From an uncultured Prevotella sp. (GTDB lineage: Bacteria > Bacteroidota > Bacteroidia > Bacteroidales > Bacteroidaceae): a DNA stretch of 49,734 bases. Within the stretch, counting starts at the first letter, position 1. Every line of letters starts with the position of its first letter. The stretch covers positions 1 through 49,734 of the forward strand of contig CAMUYR010000023.1 of NCBI GenBank assembly GCA_947164965.1. Direction: 5' to 3'. The notes under the pieces are model-generated. The model had not been told where the DNA came from, searched no databases, and worked only from the letters and a program-made list of their open reading frames with translations. The translations under genes were made by a program, and so were the position numbers. Below, piece by piece: positions 9,415 to 17,423 of the stretch.

Positions 9415-11172
9415 TTATTTTCTCCATGTATCTTTCAGACCGACGGTCTTGTTGAAAACCAGATGTTCTAGTGTTGAATCGAGGTCAAGCGTAAAGTATC
9501 CGATACGCTGGAACTGCAGGAAGTCGCCAGCTTTCTTTTCCTTCAGGTAAGGCTCTACGTAGCAGTTGCTGAGCACCTTTAGCGAGTCGGGATTCAGCAG
9601 GTCGCGGAAGTCGCGCTCGTCGGCACCGGGATTCTCGATAGAGAACAGACGGTCGTAGAGACGGACCTCAGCCTGAATGGCGTCCTCGCTGTTGACCCAA
9701 TGCAGCGTCTTACCTTTAATCTTGCGGTCGGCACCGGGCTGTCCGCTACGTGTCTCGGGATCGTAGGTGGCGTAGATCGTTGTTACGTTGCCCTCGGCAT
9801 CCTTATCGCAGGGGTGCTCCTCGTCGCACTTAATGATGTAGGCGTTCTTCAGACGAACCTCCTTGCCTGGAGCCAGACGCTGGAACTTCTTCTCGGCTAC
9901 CTCCATGAAGTCGTCGCGCTCAATCCACAGTTCGCGGCTGAAGGTTATCTTGTGCGTGCCCTCTGCCTCGTTCTCGGGATTGTTGACAGCTTCCATCTCC
10001 TCGGTCTTACCCTCAGGATAGTTGGTGATGATAAGCTTCACGGGGTCCAGTACAGCACTCACGCGTGTTGCCTTCTTGTTCAGGTCGTCGCGTACGTTTG
10101 ACTCCAGCAGCGCATAGTCGTTCAGTGCATCGAACTTGGTGTAACCGATGGCGTTGATGAAGTTGCGCACACTCTGCGACGAATAGCCGCGACGGCGCAT
10201 ACCGCAGACGGTTGGCATACGGGGGTCATCCCAACCGTTGACGAGATTTTCGTCGACCAGCGCCTTCAACTTACGCTTCGACATCACCGTATAGGTCAGG
10301 TTCAGACGGTTGAACTCAATCTGTCGGGTACCGTCATATTTCTCGTCCACGATATCAGGATTGTATTCTCCGGCCTTGCCCTCAGCAATCTGTTCCTTGA
10401 TATATTCGCGCAACAGTTCAACGAACTTGTCGTAGAGTGGACGGTGAGGTACGAACTCCAGCGTACAGATAGAGTGGGTGACACCCTCGAAGTAGTCAGA
10501 CTGTCCGTGGGCAAAGTCGTACATGGGATAGCAGTGCCACTTGGTGCCTGTACGGTGGTGAGGAATTTGGATGATGCGATAGATGATAGGATCGCGGAAG
10601 TGCATGTTCGGATTCGCCATATCCAATTTGGCGCGCAGCACCATGCTTCCCTCAATGGCCTCAGGGGTGTTCATCTGCTCAAACAGACGCAGGTTCTCCT
10701 CGATGGGGCGGTCGCGGAACGGACTGGGACGTCCGGGTTGTGTGGGCGTTCCCTTCTGCTCGGCTATCTGCTCTGAGGTCTGCTCGTCGACGTATGCCAG
10801 GCCCTTCTTGATGAGCCATACGGCAAAGTCCCACAGCTTCTCGAAATAGTCGGAGGCGTAGTACACATTCTCCCAGTGGAAGCCGAGCCACTTAATGTCG
10901 CTCATAATGTTCTCCACATATTCCGTATTCTCCTTCGTGGGGTTGGTATCGTCGAAACGCAGGTTGCAGATGCCACCGAACTCCTCAGCAGCGCCGAAGT
11001 CCATGCAGATGGCTTTGGCGTGTCCGATGTGTATATAGCCGTTGGGCTCTGGTGGAAAACGCGTCTGAATGCGTCCACCGTTCTTTCCTGCTTCCAGGTC
11101 TTCTTTTACAAACTGTTCTACGAAGCTGAGGCTCTTTTTTTCCTCGCCTTCAGTGATTGTTTTCTCTTCCAT
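9415..11172 (-). CDS. glnS: Glutaminyl-tRNA synthetase
   Basis: This 585-residue class I aminoacyl-tRNA synthetase charges tRNA-Gln with glutamine. The HIGH motif lies in PPEPNGYIHIGHAK (residues 40-53) and the KMSKS equivalent is VMSKRKL. GTKWHCYPMYDFAHGQSDYF and MRRRGYSSQSVRNF are further GlnRS blocks, followed by the C-terminal anticodon-binding barrels. The length is normal for the bacterial enzyme without extensions. A complete promoter with both boxes lies just upstream. It heads an apparent operon with the TPR gene and dedA. Confidence 0.97.
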   Translation of the reverse strand: MEEKTITEGEEKKSLSFVEQFVKEDLEAGKNGGRIQTRFPPEPNGYIHIGHAKAICMDFGAAEEFGGICNLRFDDTNPTKENTEYVENIMSDIKWLGFHWENVYYASDYFEKLWDFAVWLIKKGLAYVDEQTSEQIAEQKGTPTQPGRPSPFRDRPIEENLRLFEQMNTPEAIEGSMVLRAKLDMANPNMHFRDPIIYRIIQIPHHRTGTKWHCYPMYDFAHGQSDYFEGVTHSICTLEFVPHRPLYDKFVELLREYIKEQIAEGKAGEYNPDIVDEKYDGTRQIEFNRLNLTYTVMSKRKLKALVDENLVNGWDDPRMPTVCGMRRRGYSSQSVRNFINAIGYTKFDALNDYALLESNVRDDLNKKATRVSAVLDPVKLIITNYPEGKTEEMEAVNNPENEAEGTHKITFSRELWIERDDFMEVAEKKFQRLAPGKEVRLKNAYIIKCDEEHPCDKDAEGNVTTIYATYDPETRSGQPGADRKIKGKTLHWVNSEDAIQAEVRLYDRLFSIENPGADERDFRDLLNPDSLKVLSNCYVEPYLKEKKAGDFLQFQRIGYFTLDLDSTLEHLVFNKTVGLKDTWRK

Positions 11173-11199
11173 ATTTATAAAGATGTATTATTTTGGCTG

Positions 11200-11231
11200 C
11201 AAAGGTAATAAAACCTCCGCAAAAAGCCAAA
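11200..11231 (-). promoter_or_regulatory. Promoter for glnS
   Basis: The minus strand carries TACCTTTG (11200-11207) and TTTG (11228-11231) with a 20-base spacer. This is a full consensus Bacteroidetes promoter, 27 bases before the glnS ATG. Confidence 0.8.
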
Positions 11232-11242
11232 GAAATCGAAAT

Positions 11243-12271
11243 TTATTTGATGCCTCTTTCGTTGAGAGCCTTTGTATAACGCGCTGCATTTTGCAGATGC
11301 TCCTGATAAGTGCGGGCAAAATTGTGCGTTCCCGAGAAGTCTTCCTTAGCACACATATAGAGATAATCGTGCTCAGCAGCGTTCAGTACAGCATCAATGC
11401 CCTTGATAGACGCAATTTTAATAGGTCCTGGGGGCAACCCTTCGTTCCGATAGGTGTTATAGGGCGAGTCGATGCGCAACAGTTTTTGCCAGATGCGCTT
11501 CAGCTCAAACTGTTTCAGTGCAAACTTGATGGTGGGATCGGCCTGTAGAGGCATGTTAGTCTTCAGGCGGTTCAGATACATGCCTGCTATCATCGGTTTC
11601 TCGGCGTTGTTGGCTGTCTCCTCGTCGATAATGCTGGCCAGCGTGCACACCTCTACGGGTGTCAGCTGCTTCTCAGCCGCCTTGCTCTGCCGTTCTCCCT
11701 GCCAGAAGCGGTCGTGCTCTTTCTGCATACGTTCCAGGAGTCCGTCGATGCTCATGTTCCAATACACGTCGTATGTGTTGGGCACAAACAGTGCGGCTAT
11801 CGTTGTCGTGTCGTAACCAAAGCGCTGACAGGTCTCTTCGCTATATAGCGCATCGGCAATAGTGGTCGAGTCGAGCATCAGCTTCTTGCCCAGGGCACTG
11901 GCCAATCGGTCCATTGTGCGCACTTCGGGAATCGTCAGATGCATGCTGCTCTGCTGACCGTTCTTCAGCCTGCGGAATAGGGGAATGGCGCTCTCTCCGG
12001 GATTCAGCGCATAACGGCCAGACCGCACGTTATCGCTATAATGACTGTGGCGTATCAGTGCCGAGAGTGTCGACATACCGGCATTGCTGCATAGCGGACG
12101 CAGTTTAACCAGTACAGAGTCCTGTGTGTCGTCGTCGTCGATATAGACGTACTGCACCTCCTCCGACTTCGAAACAGAGGTCAGGACATAGAAGACAGCC
12201 AGCCCAATGATGAGTACCATGCAGGCTGCTGCAACGTATAAATAGACACGAGAATTAATTTTTTTCATCAT
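11243..12271 (-). CDS. mltG: Endolytic murein transglycosylase MltG
   Basis: This 342-residue protein has one N-terminal transmembrane helix (about residues 9-29) and a periplasmic YceG/MltG domain. Conserved blocks include FVPNTYDVYW (the FPDTY-type motif), LASIIDEET (the catalytic Glu motif, where most homologues read SIVEKET), MPLQADPT and SPYNTYRNEGLPPGPI. MltG cleaves nascent glycan strands and sets their length during cell-wall synthesis. The catalytic motif departs slightly from the usual form but keeps acidic residues at the key places. The gene is divergent from malQ and shares a very short promoter region with it. Confidence 0.95.
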   Translation of the reverse strand: MMKKINSRVYLYVAAACMVLIIGLAVFYVLTSVSKSEEVQYVYIDDDDTQDSVLVKLRPLCSNAGMSTLSALIRHSHYSDNVRSGRYALNPGESAIPLFRRLKNGQQSSMHLTIPEVRTMDRLASALGKKLMLDSTTIADALYSEETCQRFGYDTTTIAALFVPNTYDVYWNMSIDGLLERMQKEHDRFWQGERQSKAAEKQLTPVEVCTLASIIDEETANNAEKPMIAGMYLNRLKTNMPLQADPTIKFALKQFELKRIWQKLLRIDSPYNTYRNEGLPPGPIKIASIKGIDAVLNAAEHDYLYMCAKEDFSGTHNFARTYQEHLQNAARYTKALNERGIK

Positions 12272-12291
12272 TTTATGTTTATTTTGTGTGC

Positions 12292-12328
12292 AAAGATACT
12301 CCTTTTTTATAAAAAAACATTATCTTTG
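12292..12328. promoter_or_regulatory. Back-to-back promoters of mltG and malQ
   Basis: TATCTTTG occurs on the minus strand at 12292-12299 (mltG) and on the plus strand at 12321-12328 (malQ), only 21 bases apart around a near-symmetric TTTTTTATAAAAAA core. The expected -33 region of each promoter overlaps the -7 box of the other, and neither has a clear TTTG there. Confidence 0.6.
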
Positions 12329-12344
12329 CAGAAAACTTTTAGCA

Positions 12345-15050
12345 ATGAAACTGAAATTCTCTATACACTATCATACGGCGTGGGGCGAAAGTCTGCATGT
12401 CAGCATCGATTTTCATCGTACCGACGGCACCGTGCGCCATCAGGATCTACTGATGCAGACTGACGATGGTGAGCTGTGGACACTGGAGACGGCTGCGCTC
12501 ATGAGTCGTCAGCATCCGCTGTCTCACATCCAGTATTGCTATCAGGTGGAAAATGCCGATGACGAGGTGTTGCGCAAGGAGTGGGATATGGTGCCCCGCA
12601 TCTATTATTTCGATGCTACCAAGGATTACGTCTTCCCCGACGAGTGGCGCGACCGTCCGTTGCCCATGCATCTCTATTCCTCGGCTTATCTCACCACCCA
12701 GCATCTTGCGGCTCATACACCGTTGCAGGCGCTGCGTCTGCCCTTGTTCCGCCGCACGATATTGTTCCGCGTGTCGGCTCCGCAACTGAAGGAAGGACAG
12801 CAGGTGGCTATCTGTGGCTCGCATCCGTCTATCGGTTCGTGGAACACCAGCCGTTATCTGCCTATGGAACCTGCGGGCGACGGCGAATGGATGCTGACCG
12901 TCAATGCACAAGGCTGGCTCATGCCGATAGAATATAAATATGTGGTAGTGGATAGCCAGAAGCATGAACTGATGGCTTGGGAGGAAGGCGACAACCGCCA
13001 GGTGACGATGTCGTTGCCAGAAGGCGTATCGCCCGAGATACCCGATGGTCAGGTGCTGGTGCTCTACGGTGGTCATCTGCGCATAGCCGAAGAGACGTGG
13101 CGTGCTGCCGGTGTGGCTATTCCCGTGTTCTCGCTGCGTAGCGAACACTCATACGGTGTGGGCGACTTTGGCGATTTACGCCGCTTGGTCGACTGGGCTG
13201 TGGCTACGGGCATGAAGTTTATTCAGGTGCTGCCCGTCAACGATACGACGACCGATGGCCGTTGGCACGACTCCTATCCCTATAACATCATCAGCATGTT
13301 TGCGCTGCATCCACACTATGTCGACCTCGAAGCAGCCGGTTCGTTACGTTCTAAGACACAGATGACCAAGTTCCTGCGTCGGCGTCAGGAGTTGAATGCC
13401 CTGCCGTATAGCGATTACGAGGCTGTCGAGCGTGTGAAGTCGGAATACCTGCAGCTGTTGTTCGACGAACAGGGAAAGGCTGTGCTCGACTCGAAGGAAT
13501 ACAAGGCCTTTGTGGCCGACAATGAAGACTGGCTTTTGGCTTATAGCAATTGGCGGTTAGCTATTAGCAATAAGCCAACAGCTAACAGCCAACAGCCAAC
13601 AGCCGACTACATCTACTACGTGCAATATCTATTGCACACCCAGTTGAAGGCCGCTGCCGACTATGCCCGCCAGAAGGGTGTGGTACTGAAGGGCGACCTG
13701 CCTATTGGTGTCAATCGCGATAGTGTGGAGACACATAACTATCCCGAACTCTTCAATCTCGACTCGCAGACAGGTGCACCGCCCGATGCTTTTTCGCACG
13801 AGGGGCAGAACTGGGGCTTCCCCACCTATCGTTGGGAAATTGAGAAAATGAGAAATGGAGGAAATGAGAAAACCTCATTGTCTCATTTTCACAATGTCTC
13901 AATTTCAGCTCTGCTGAACCATCGCCTCAGTCATATGTCACAATATTTCGATGCTCTTCGCATCGACCACGTGTTGGGCTTCTTCCGCATCTGGGAGATT
14001 CCCCACGATGCCGTCTACGGTCTTTTGGGCCATTTCTCGCCAGCTCTCCCGCTGACGGCCGACGAGATAGCCTATTTCGGCTTGCCCTTCCGCAAGGATT
14101 TGTTTACCAAACCCTTCGTCAACGACCGGCTGATAGAGCGCCTATTCGGTATTCATGCGCAGTATGTCCGTGAAAACTTCCTTGTGCGCAAGGCCTACGG
14201 ACTCTACGACCTGAAACCCGAATACGACACCCAGCGCAAGGTGGCTGAAGCCTTTGCCGAGCGCCGCGACGAGAGCAGCCTGTGGATTCGCGACGGACTG
14301 ATGCGCGTCCTCAGCGATGTGCTCTTTGTCGAAGACCCCCATCAGCCCGAGATGTATCATCCGCGTATCGGTGTGCTCAACGAACCCATCTACGATGCTC
14401 TCTCGGCTGAGGAAAAAGATGCCTTCATGCGGCTCTATAACAACTATTTCTACCAGCGCCACTCATTCTTCTGGGGACATCAGGCGTTACGCCGGTTGCC
14501 GGCTATGCTCAAGGACTGTCGCATGCTGATTTGTGCCGAGGATTTGGGTATGCTGCCCGACTGTGTGGAGCCCGTGCTCGACCAGTTGCGCATCCTCACG
14601 CTCGAAATCCAGCAGATGCCCAAGCAGCAGGGCTTTGAGTTTGCCCATCTCGATGCCAATCCCATCCGCTCTGTCTGCACCATCTCTACCCACGATATGG
14701 CGCCTCTGCGCCTCTGGTGGCAGGAACAGCCCGAGCGTCGCCAGCGCTTCTACGTCACGATGTTGCAGAAAGAGGGTAGGGCACCCGAACAGCTGCCGGC
14801 CCACTTGGCTGAGGAGATTATAGCCCGCCACCTCTACTGTCCCTCTATGCTTTGCATCCTTCAGTTGCAGGACTGGTTGGCGATGGATAGCGAGCTGCGT
14901 CGCAAACAGCCTCAGGACGAGCGTATCAACGTGCCCAGCGATGCCTATAACCGTTGGCAGTATCGCATGCACGTCACCATCGAGGAACTGCTGGCAGCCA
15001 CTAAATATAATAATAAGGTAAAGACGATGATTCAGCGCTCCAAGCGCTAA
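12345..15050 (+). CDS. malQ: 4-alpha-glucanotransferase with N-terminal starch-binding domains
   Basis: This 901-residue GH77 amylomaltase transfers alpha-1,4-glucan segments between maltooligosaccharides. I start at 12345 because an in-frame upstream ATG (12288) precedes the -7 box at 12321-12328. About residues 1-115 and 125-235 look like CBM20-type modules, as in plant DPE2. The catalytic domain then begins at VFSLRSEHSYGVGDFGDL. The nucleophile lies in ALRIDHVLGFFRIWEIP, the acid/base Glu in CAEDLGMLPDC and the third Asp in STHDM. Two segments, about residues 397-421 and 498-522, are unusual: they are encoded by palindromic repeat DNA and replace or extend loops of normal MalQ. A role in cytoplasmic glycogen or maltose metabolism is expected. 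Confidence 0.95.
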   Translation: MKLKFSIHYHTAWGESLHVSIDFHRTDGTVRHQDLLMQTDDGELWTLETAALMSRQHPLSHIQYCYQVENADDEVLRKEWDMVPRIYYFDATKDYVFPDEWRDRPLPMHLYSSAYLTTQHLAAHTPLQALRLPLFRRTILFRVSAPQLKEGQQVAICGSHPSIGSWNTSRYLPMEPAGDGEWMLTVNAQGWLMPIEYKYVVVDSQKHELMAWEEGDNRQVTMSLPEGVSPEIPDGQVLVLYGGHLRIAEETWRAAGVAIPVFSLRSEHSYGVGDFGDLRRLVDWAVATGMKFIQVLPVNDTTTDGRWHDSYPYNIISMFALHPHYVDLEAAGSLRSKTQMTKFLRRRQELNALPYSDYEAVERVKSEYLQLLFDEQGKAVLDSKEYKAFVADNEDWLLAYSNWRLAISNKPTANSQQPTADYIYYVQYLLHTQLKAAADYARQKGVVLKGDLPIGVNRDSVETHNYPELFNLDSQTGAPPDAFSHEGQNWGFPTYRWEIEKMRNGGNEKTSLSHFHNVSISALLNHRLSHMSQYFDALRIDHVLGFFRIWEIPHDAVYGLLGHFSPALPLTADEIAYFGLPFRKDLFTKPFVNDRLIERLFGIHAQYVRENFLVRKAYGLYDLKPEYDTQRKVAEAFAERRDESSLWIRDGLMRVLSDVLFVEDPHQPEMYHPRIGVLNEPIYDALSAEEKDAFMRLYNNYFYQRHSFFWGHQALRRLPAMLKDCRMLICAEDLGMLPDCVEPVLDQLRILTLEIQQMPKQQGFEFAHLDANPIRSVCTISTHDMAPLRLWWQEQPERRQRFYVTMLQKEGRAPEQLPAHLAEEIIARHLYCPSMLCILQLQDWLAMDSELRRKQPQDERINVPSDAYNRWQYRMHVTIEELLAATKYNNKVKTMIQRSKR
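13536..13605. repeat. Palindromic repeat inside malQ, copy 1
   Basis: TTGGCTTAT (13536-13544) is matched by ATAAGCCAA (13570-13578). Between and after them are short direct repeats of TTAGC/TAGCAAT and three copies of AACAGCC or AACAGCT. The reading frame stays open and encodes a low-complexity peptide (around NKPTANSQQPTADY). Confidence 0.6.
13836..13906. repeat. Palindromic repeat inside malQ, copy 2
   Basis: Nested inverted repeats form a long imperfect hairpin: GAAATTGAGA (13836-13845) pairs with TCTCAATTTC (13897-13906), and GAAAATGAGA (13844-13853) pairs with TCTCATTTTC (13881-13890). It is translated in frame (MRNGGNEKTSLSHF region) between two conserved GH77 motifs. Confidence 0.65.
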
Positions 15051-15093
15051 TCGGAATATCGTAATATCGGAATATCGAAATATCGAAATATCG
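15051..15093. repeat. Short tandem repeat AATATCG between malQ and the phosphatase gene
   Basis: About five to six copies of an 8-9 base unit (variants of GAATATCG / AAATATCG) fill the whole gap between the malQ stop and the next ATG. No separate promoter is visible, so the genes are probably co-transcribed across the repeat. Confidence 0.75.
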
Positions 15094-15098
15094 AAAAA

Positions 15099-15749
15099 AT
15101 GTATAAGACTTACATCTTCGACCTCGACGGCACACTGCTCGATACCCTGCAGGACTTGGCTGCTTCCGTGAACTATGCTTTGCGGCAGCACCACATGCCT
15201 GAACATTCTATCGACGACATCCGCCGTTTCGTGGGCAATGGTGTTCGCATGCTCATGACGCGCGCCGTACCCGATGGCGAAGATAATCCGCAGTTTGAGG
15301 CTGTCTTTGCTACCTTCCGCCAGTATTACATGCAGCACTCGCTCGACACGACGCGCCCCTATGAGGGCATTCCCGAACTGATTCACGAACTGAAGGCTCG
15401 CGGCTGTCAGATGGCGGTGGTCAGCAATAAGATGATGGCTGCTACGCAGGAGCTGGTGCGCCATTTCTTTCCTGAAATCCCTGTGGCTATCGGCGAGCAT
15501 GAAGCCGAAGGGATTAAAAAGAAACCTGCCCCAGATACCGTCTATGCTGCGCTTGATGCCCTAGGAATTCCTAGCCCCTCCGCCGTCTACGTCGGCGACA
15601 GCGATGTCGACCTGGCTACTGCCCGCAATAGTGGCCTGCCTTGCATCAGCGTGCTATGGGGCTTCCGCGACCGCGATTTCCTTTTGGCTCATGGCGCAAC
15701 CACCTTTGTTTCGCATCCTTTGGACATTTTAAAAATACAAAAACTATGA
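15099..15749 (+). CDS. HAD-superfamily phosphatase, phosphoglycolate phosphatase-like
   Basis: This 216-residue HAD hydrolase has all four motifs: FDLDGTLLDT near the N-terminus (nucleophile and acid/base Asp), VVSNK for motif II, the Lys in EGIKKKPAPD for motif III and YVGDSDVDLATARN for motif IV. The cap region and overall length match Gph/PgmB-type enzymes. The substrate could be 2-phosphoglycolate or a sugar phosphate such as beta-glucose-1-phosphate. The latter would suit the malQ neighbourhood, but the sequence does not settle it. The stop codon overlaps the next start in an ATGA. Confidence 0.88.
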   Translation: MYKTYIFDLDGTLLDTLQDLAASVNYALRQHHMPEHSIDDIRRFVGNGVRMLMTRAVPDGEDNPQFEAVFATFRQYYMQHSLDTTRPYEGIPELIHELKARGCQMAVVSNKMMAATQELVRHFFPEIPVAIGEHEAEGIKKKPAPDTVYAALDALGIPSPSAVYVGDSDVDLATARNSGLPCISVLWGFRDRDFLLAHGATTFVSHPLDILKIQKL

Positions 15750-16969
15750 CTAGACTGTGGATAACCATGCTTCTCCTCTTGGCAGTGACGGCAGCCAGTG
15801 CCCAGCAGGTGGTAAGCGGCATCGTGAAAGACCGCGAGACAGGCAAGGCGCTGAGCCGTGTCTCGATATCGGCAGAAGGCTCCGAGGCTCACACCGTGAC
15901 CAACGATGATGGCCGTTTCGTGCTGAAATTGAAGGGCACACCTAAATACATCCAATTGAGCCATATCGGTTACAAGACGCGCCGGCAGAACATCACCGAG
16001 GGACAGACTACCGGACTGCAGGTGCTGCTGACGAGCGATGTCATGCAGTTGCGCGAAGTGGTTGTCATGGCCAACGATCCCGTAGAGATAGTGAAGAAGG
16101 CTATCAGCCGCATTGAAAATAACTATCCCGAGCAACCGGAACTCATGCGCTGCTTCTATCGCGAGACGGCCCGCAAGGGTTCGCGCTTCATCTCTGTGGC
16201 CGAGGCTGTCACCGATATGTATAAGTCGAGCTACATTTACGGTCCCGAGCGCGATGCGGTGGCTATCCTGAAGGGGCGCCGACTGATGAGTATGAAGGCG
16301 CGCGATACGCTGGGTGTGAAGATTCAGGGCGGACCGGTCATGCCTCTGATGGCCGATGTGGTGAAGAACCGCAACTATATGTTGAACGAGGACGATCTCT
16401 CGTGGTGCAGAATGTATATGGAGGTGCCTCAGAAGATTGACGACCGTCTGCACTTCGTTATCCGTGTAGAGCCTAGTGCCCAGTCGCTTCATCCATTGAT
16501 GGGCGGTCTGCTGTACATCGATCAGGAGACCTTTACCATCTCCCGTGCCGAACTGGAGCTTGATGTGCGTGACTGGCGCAAAGCCTCAGAATACATGCTG
16601 GTCAAGAAACCCCTCGGGCTGCGCTTCCGACCGAAGTCGCTCACGATGGTCGTTGCCTTCACCACCGATTTGCAGGGCATCACCCACATGAGTTACCTGC
16701 GCAACGAGATGCGTTTCAACTGCGACTGGAAGCGCCGTCTCTTTGCCTCGCCATTCGTCACCGTCAGCGAGATGGTGGTCACCGACCGCATAGCTCAGGG
16801 CAAGGATGCCAAGCGCCCTCATGGCCGTAACACCTTCGGTATCCGTGAGCGTTTCTACGATAAGGTGGAGTATTTTGACGACCCCGACTTCTGGGCTGAC
16901 TATAACATCATTGAACCCACCGAAAACCTCGAACACGCCATCGACCGACTGAAGAAGAAAAACCGATAA
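15746..16969 (+). CDS. Secreted protein with carboxypeptidase-regulatory-like domain
   Basis: This is a 407-residue exported protein. I choose the ATG at 15746, which overlaps the previous stop as ATGA and begins a good signal peptide (MTRLWITMLLLLAVTAASAQ); the longer frame would overlap the phosphatase gene. Residues about 21-105 form a CarboxypepD-reg-like beta domain (SGIVKDRETGKALSRVSI, then a VTNDDGRFVLKL turn and QLSHIGYKT), the fold that also begins SusC proteins. The remaining ~300 residues (from VEIVKKAISRIENNYP) belong to a family common in Bacteroidetes envelopes whose function I do not know. It has no TonB-dependent barrel. Periplasmic or surface location is inferred. Confidence 0.85.
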   Translation: MTRLWITMLLLLAVTAASAQQVVSGIVKDRETGKALSRVSISAEGSEAHTVTNDDGRFVLKLKGTPKYIQLSHIGYKTRRQNITEGQTTGLQVLLTSDVMQLREVVVMANDPVEIVKKAISRIENNYPEQPELMRCFYRETARKGSRFISVAEAVTDMYKSSYIYGPERDAVAILKGRRLMSMKARDTLGVKIQGGPVMPLMADVVKNRNYMLNEDDLSWCRMYMEVPQKIDDRLHFVIRVEPSAQSLHPLMGGLLYIDQETFTISRAELELDVRDWRKASEYMLVKKPLGLRFRPKSLTMVVAFTTDLQGITHMSYLRNEMRFNCDWKRRLFASPFVTVSEMVVTDRIAQGKDAKRPHGRNTFGIRERFYDKVEYFDDPDFWADYNIIEPTENLEHAIDRLKKKNR

Positions 16970-17188
16970 AACTGCTGCTGAAACCCGATTGCAAAGGTAC
17001 GAAGAAAAAGCGAGACAGGGAAGAAAACGGGCATTAGCGTTCTGTTAAAAAGTGTTTAGCATGCGCGGTGGCCCGCGCGCGGACATTTTACTTTAACTAA
17101 TCCCGAATTTTAATTTTATTAAAGCCTCATTTTAGTAGGTATTATTTTAAAGCTCTTTTTTTTTCTTATCTACCTCATTTCTTCAGTT

Positions 17189-17348
17189 CTTCAGTTGACA
17201 GTTCCCTTTTTGCATAGTGTATATTCATAGAATTAACTTTTACTATATATATAATATATATATTATATATATAGTAATCAATTTTGTAAGATATTTTTAC
17301 TCCGATATAGTATGAGACATTTTTGGAACTGTCAACTGTCAACTGAAG
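17189..17348. repeat. MITE-like inverted repeat with central palindrome
   Basis: CTTCAGTTGACAGTTCC (17189-17205) recurs inverted at 17325-17348, where a 7-base unit TCAACTG is duplicated. Near the middle lies a perfect 38 bp palindrome (17240-17277) made almost only of A and T, starting TTACTATATATA. Confidence 0.65.
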
Positions 17349-17387
17349 ACACATTGTCTTTTTTAACAGTTATTTGTCTTCTGAAAA

Positions 17388-17419
17388 TTTGGAGGTTATT
17401 TTAAAAATAGCTACCTTTG
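17388..17419 (+). promoter_or_regulatory. Promoter ending four bases before the 17424 start codon
   Basis: TTTG (17388-17391) and TACCTTTG (17412-17419) are separated by exactly 20 bases. The -7 box ends only four bases before the ATG at 17424, which implies a leaderless or nearly leaderless mRNA. Confidence 0.8.
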
Positions 17420-17423
17420 CATC

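Larger units (their letters stand above)
16970..17423. other. Gene-free stretch with inverted repeats
   Basis: These 454 bases hold no credible ORF. They contain a minus-strand TACCTTTG (16992-16999) pointing back into the 15746 gene, then AT-rich sequence and a concentric inverted-repeat structure at 17189-17348. The promoter of the next gene is at 17388-17419. Confidence 0.7.

Noticed and set aside
12288..12344. Upstream extension of malQ from the ATG at 12288
   Set aside because: The -7 promoter box lies at 12321-12328, after that ATG, and the extension shows no domain similarity.
15641..15745. Upstream extension of the carboxypeptidase-regulatory-like gene
   Set aside because: It would overlap the phosphatase gene by over 100 bases and hide a good signal peptide; the ATGA overlap at 15746 is the natural start.
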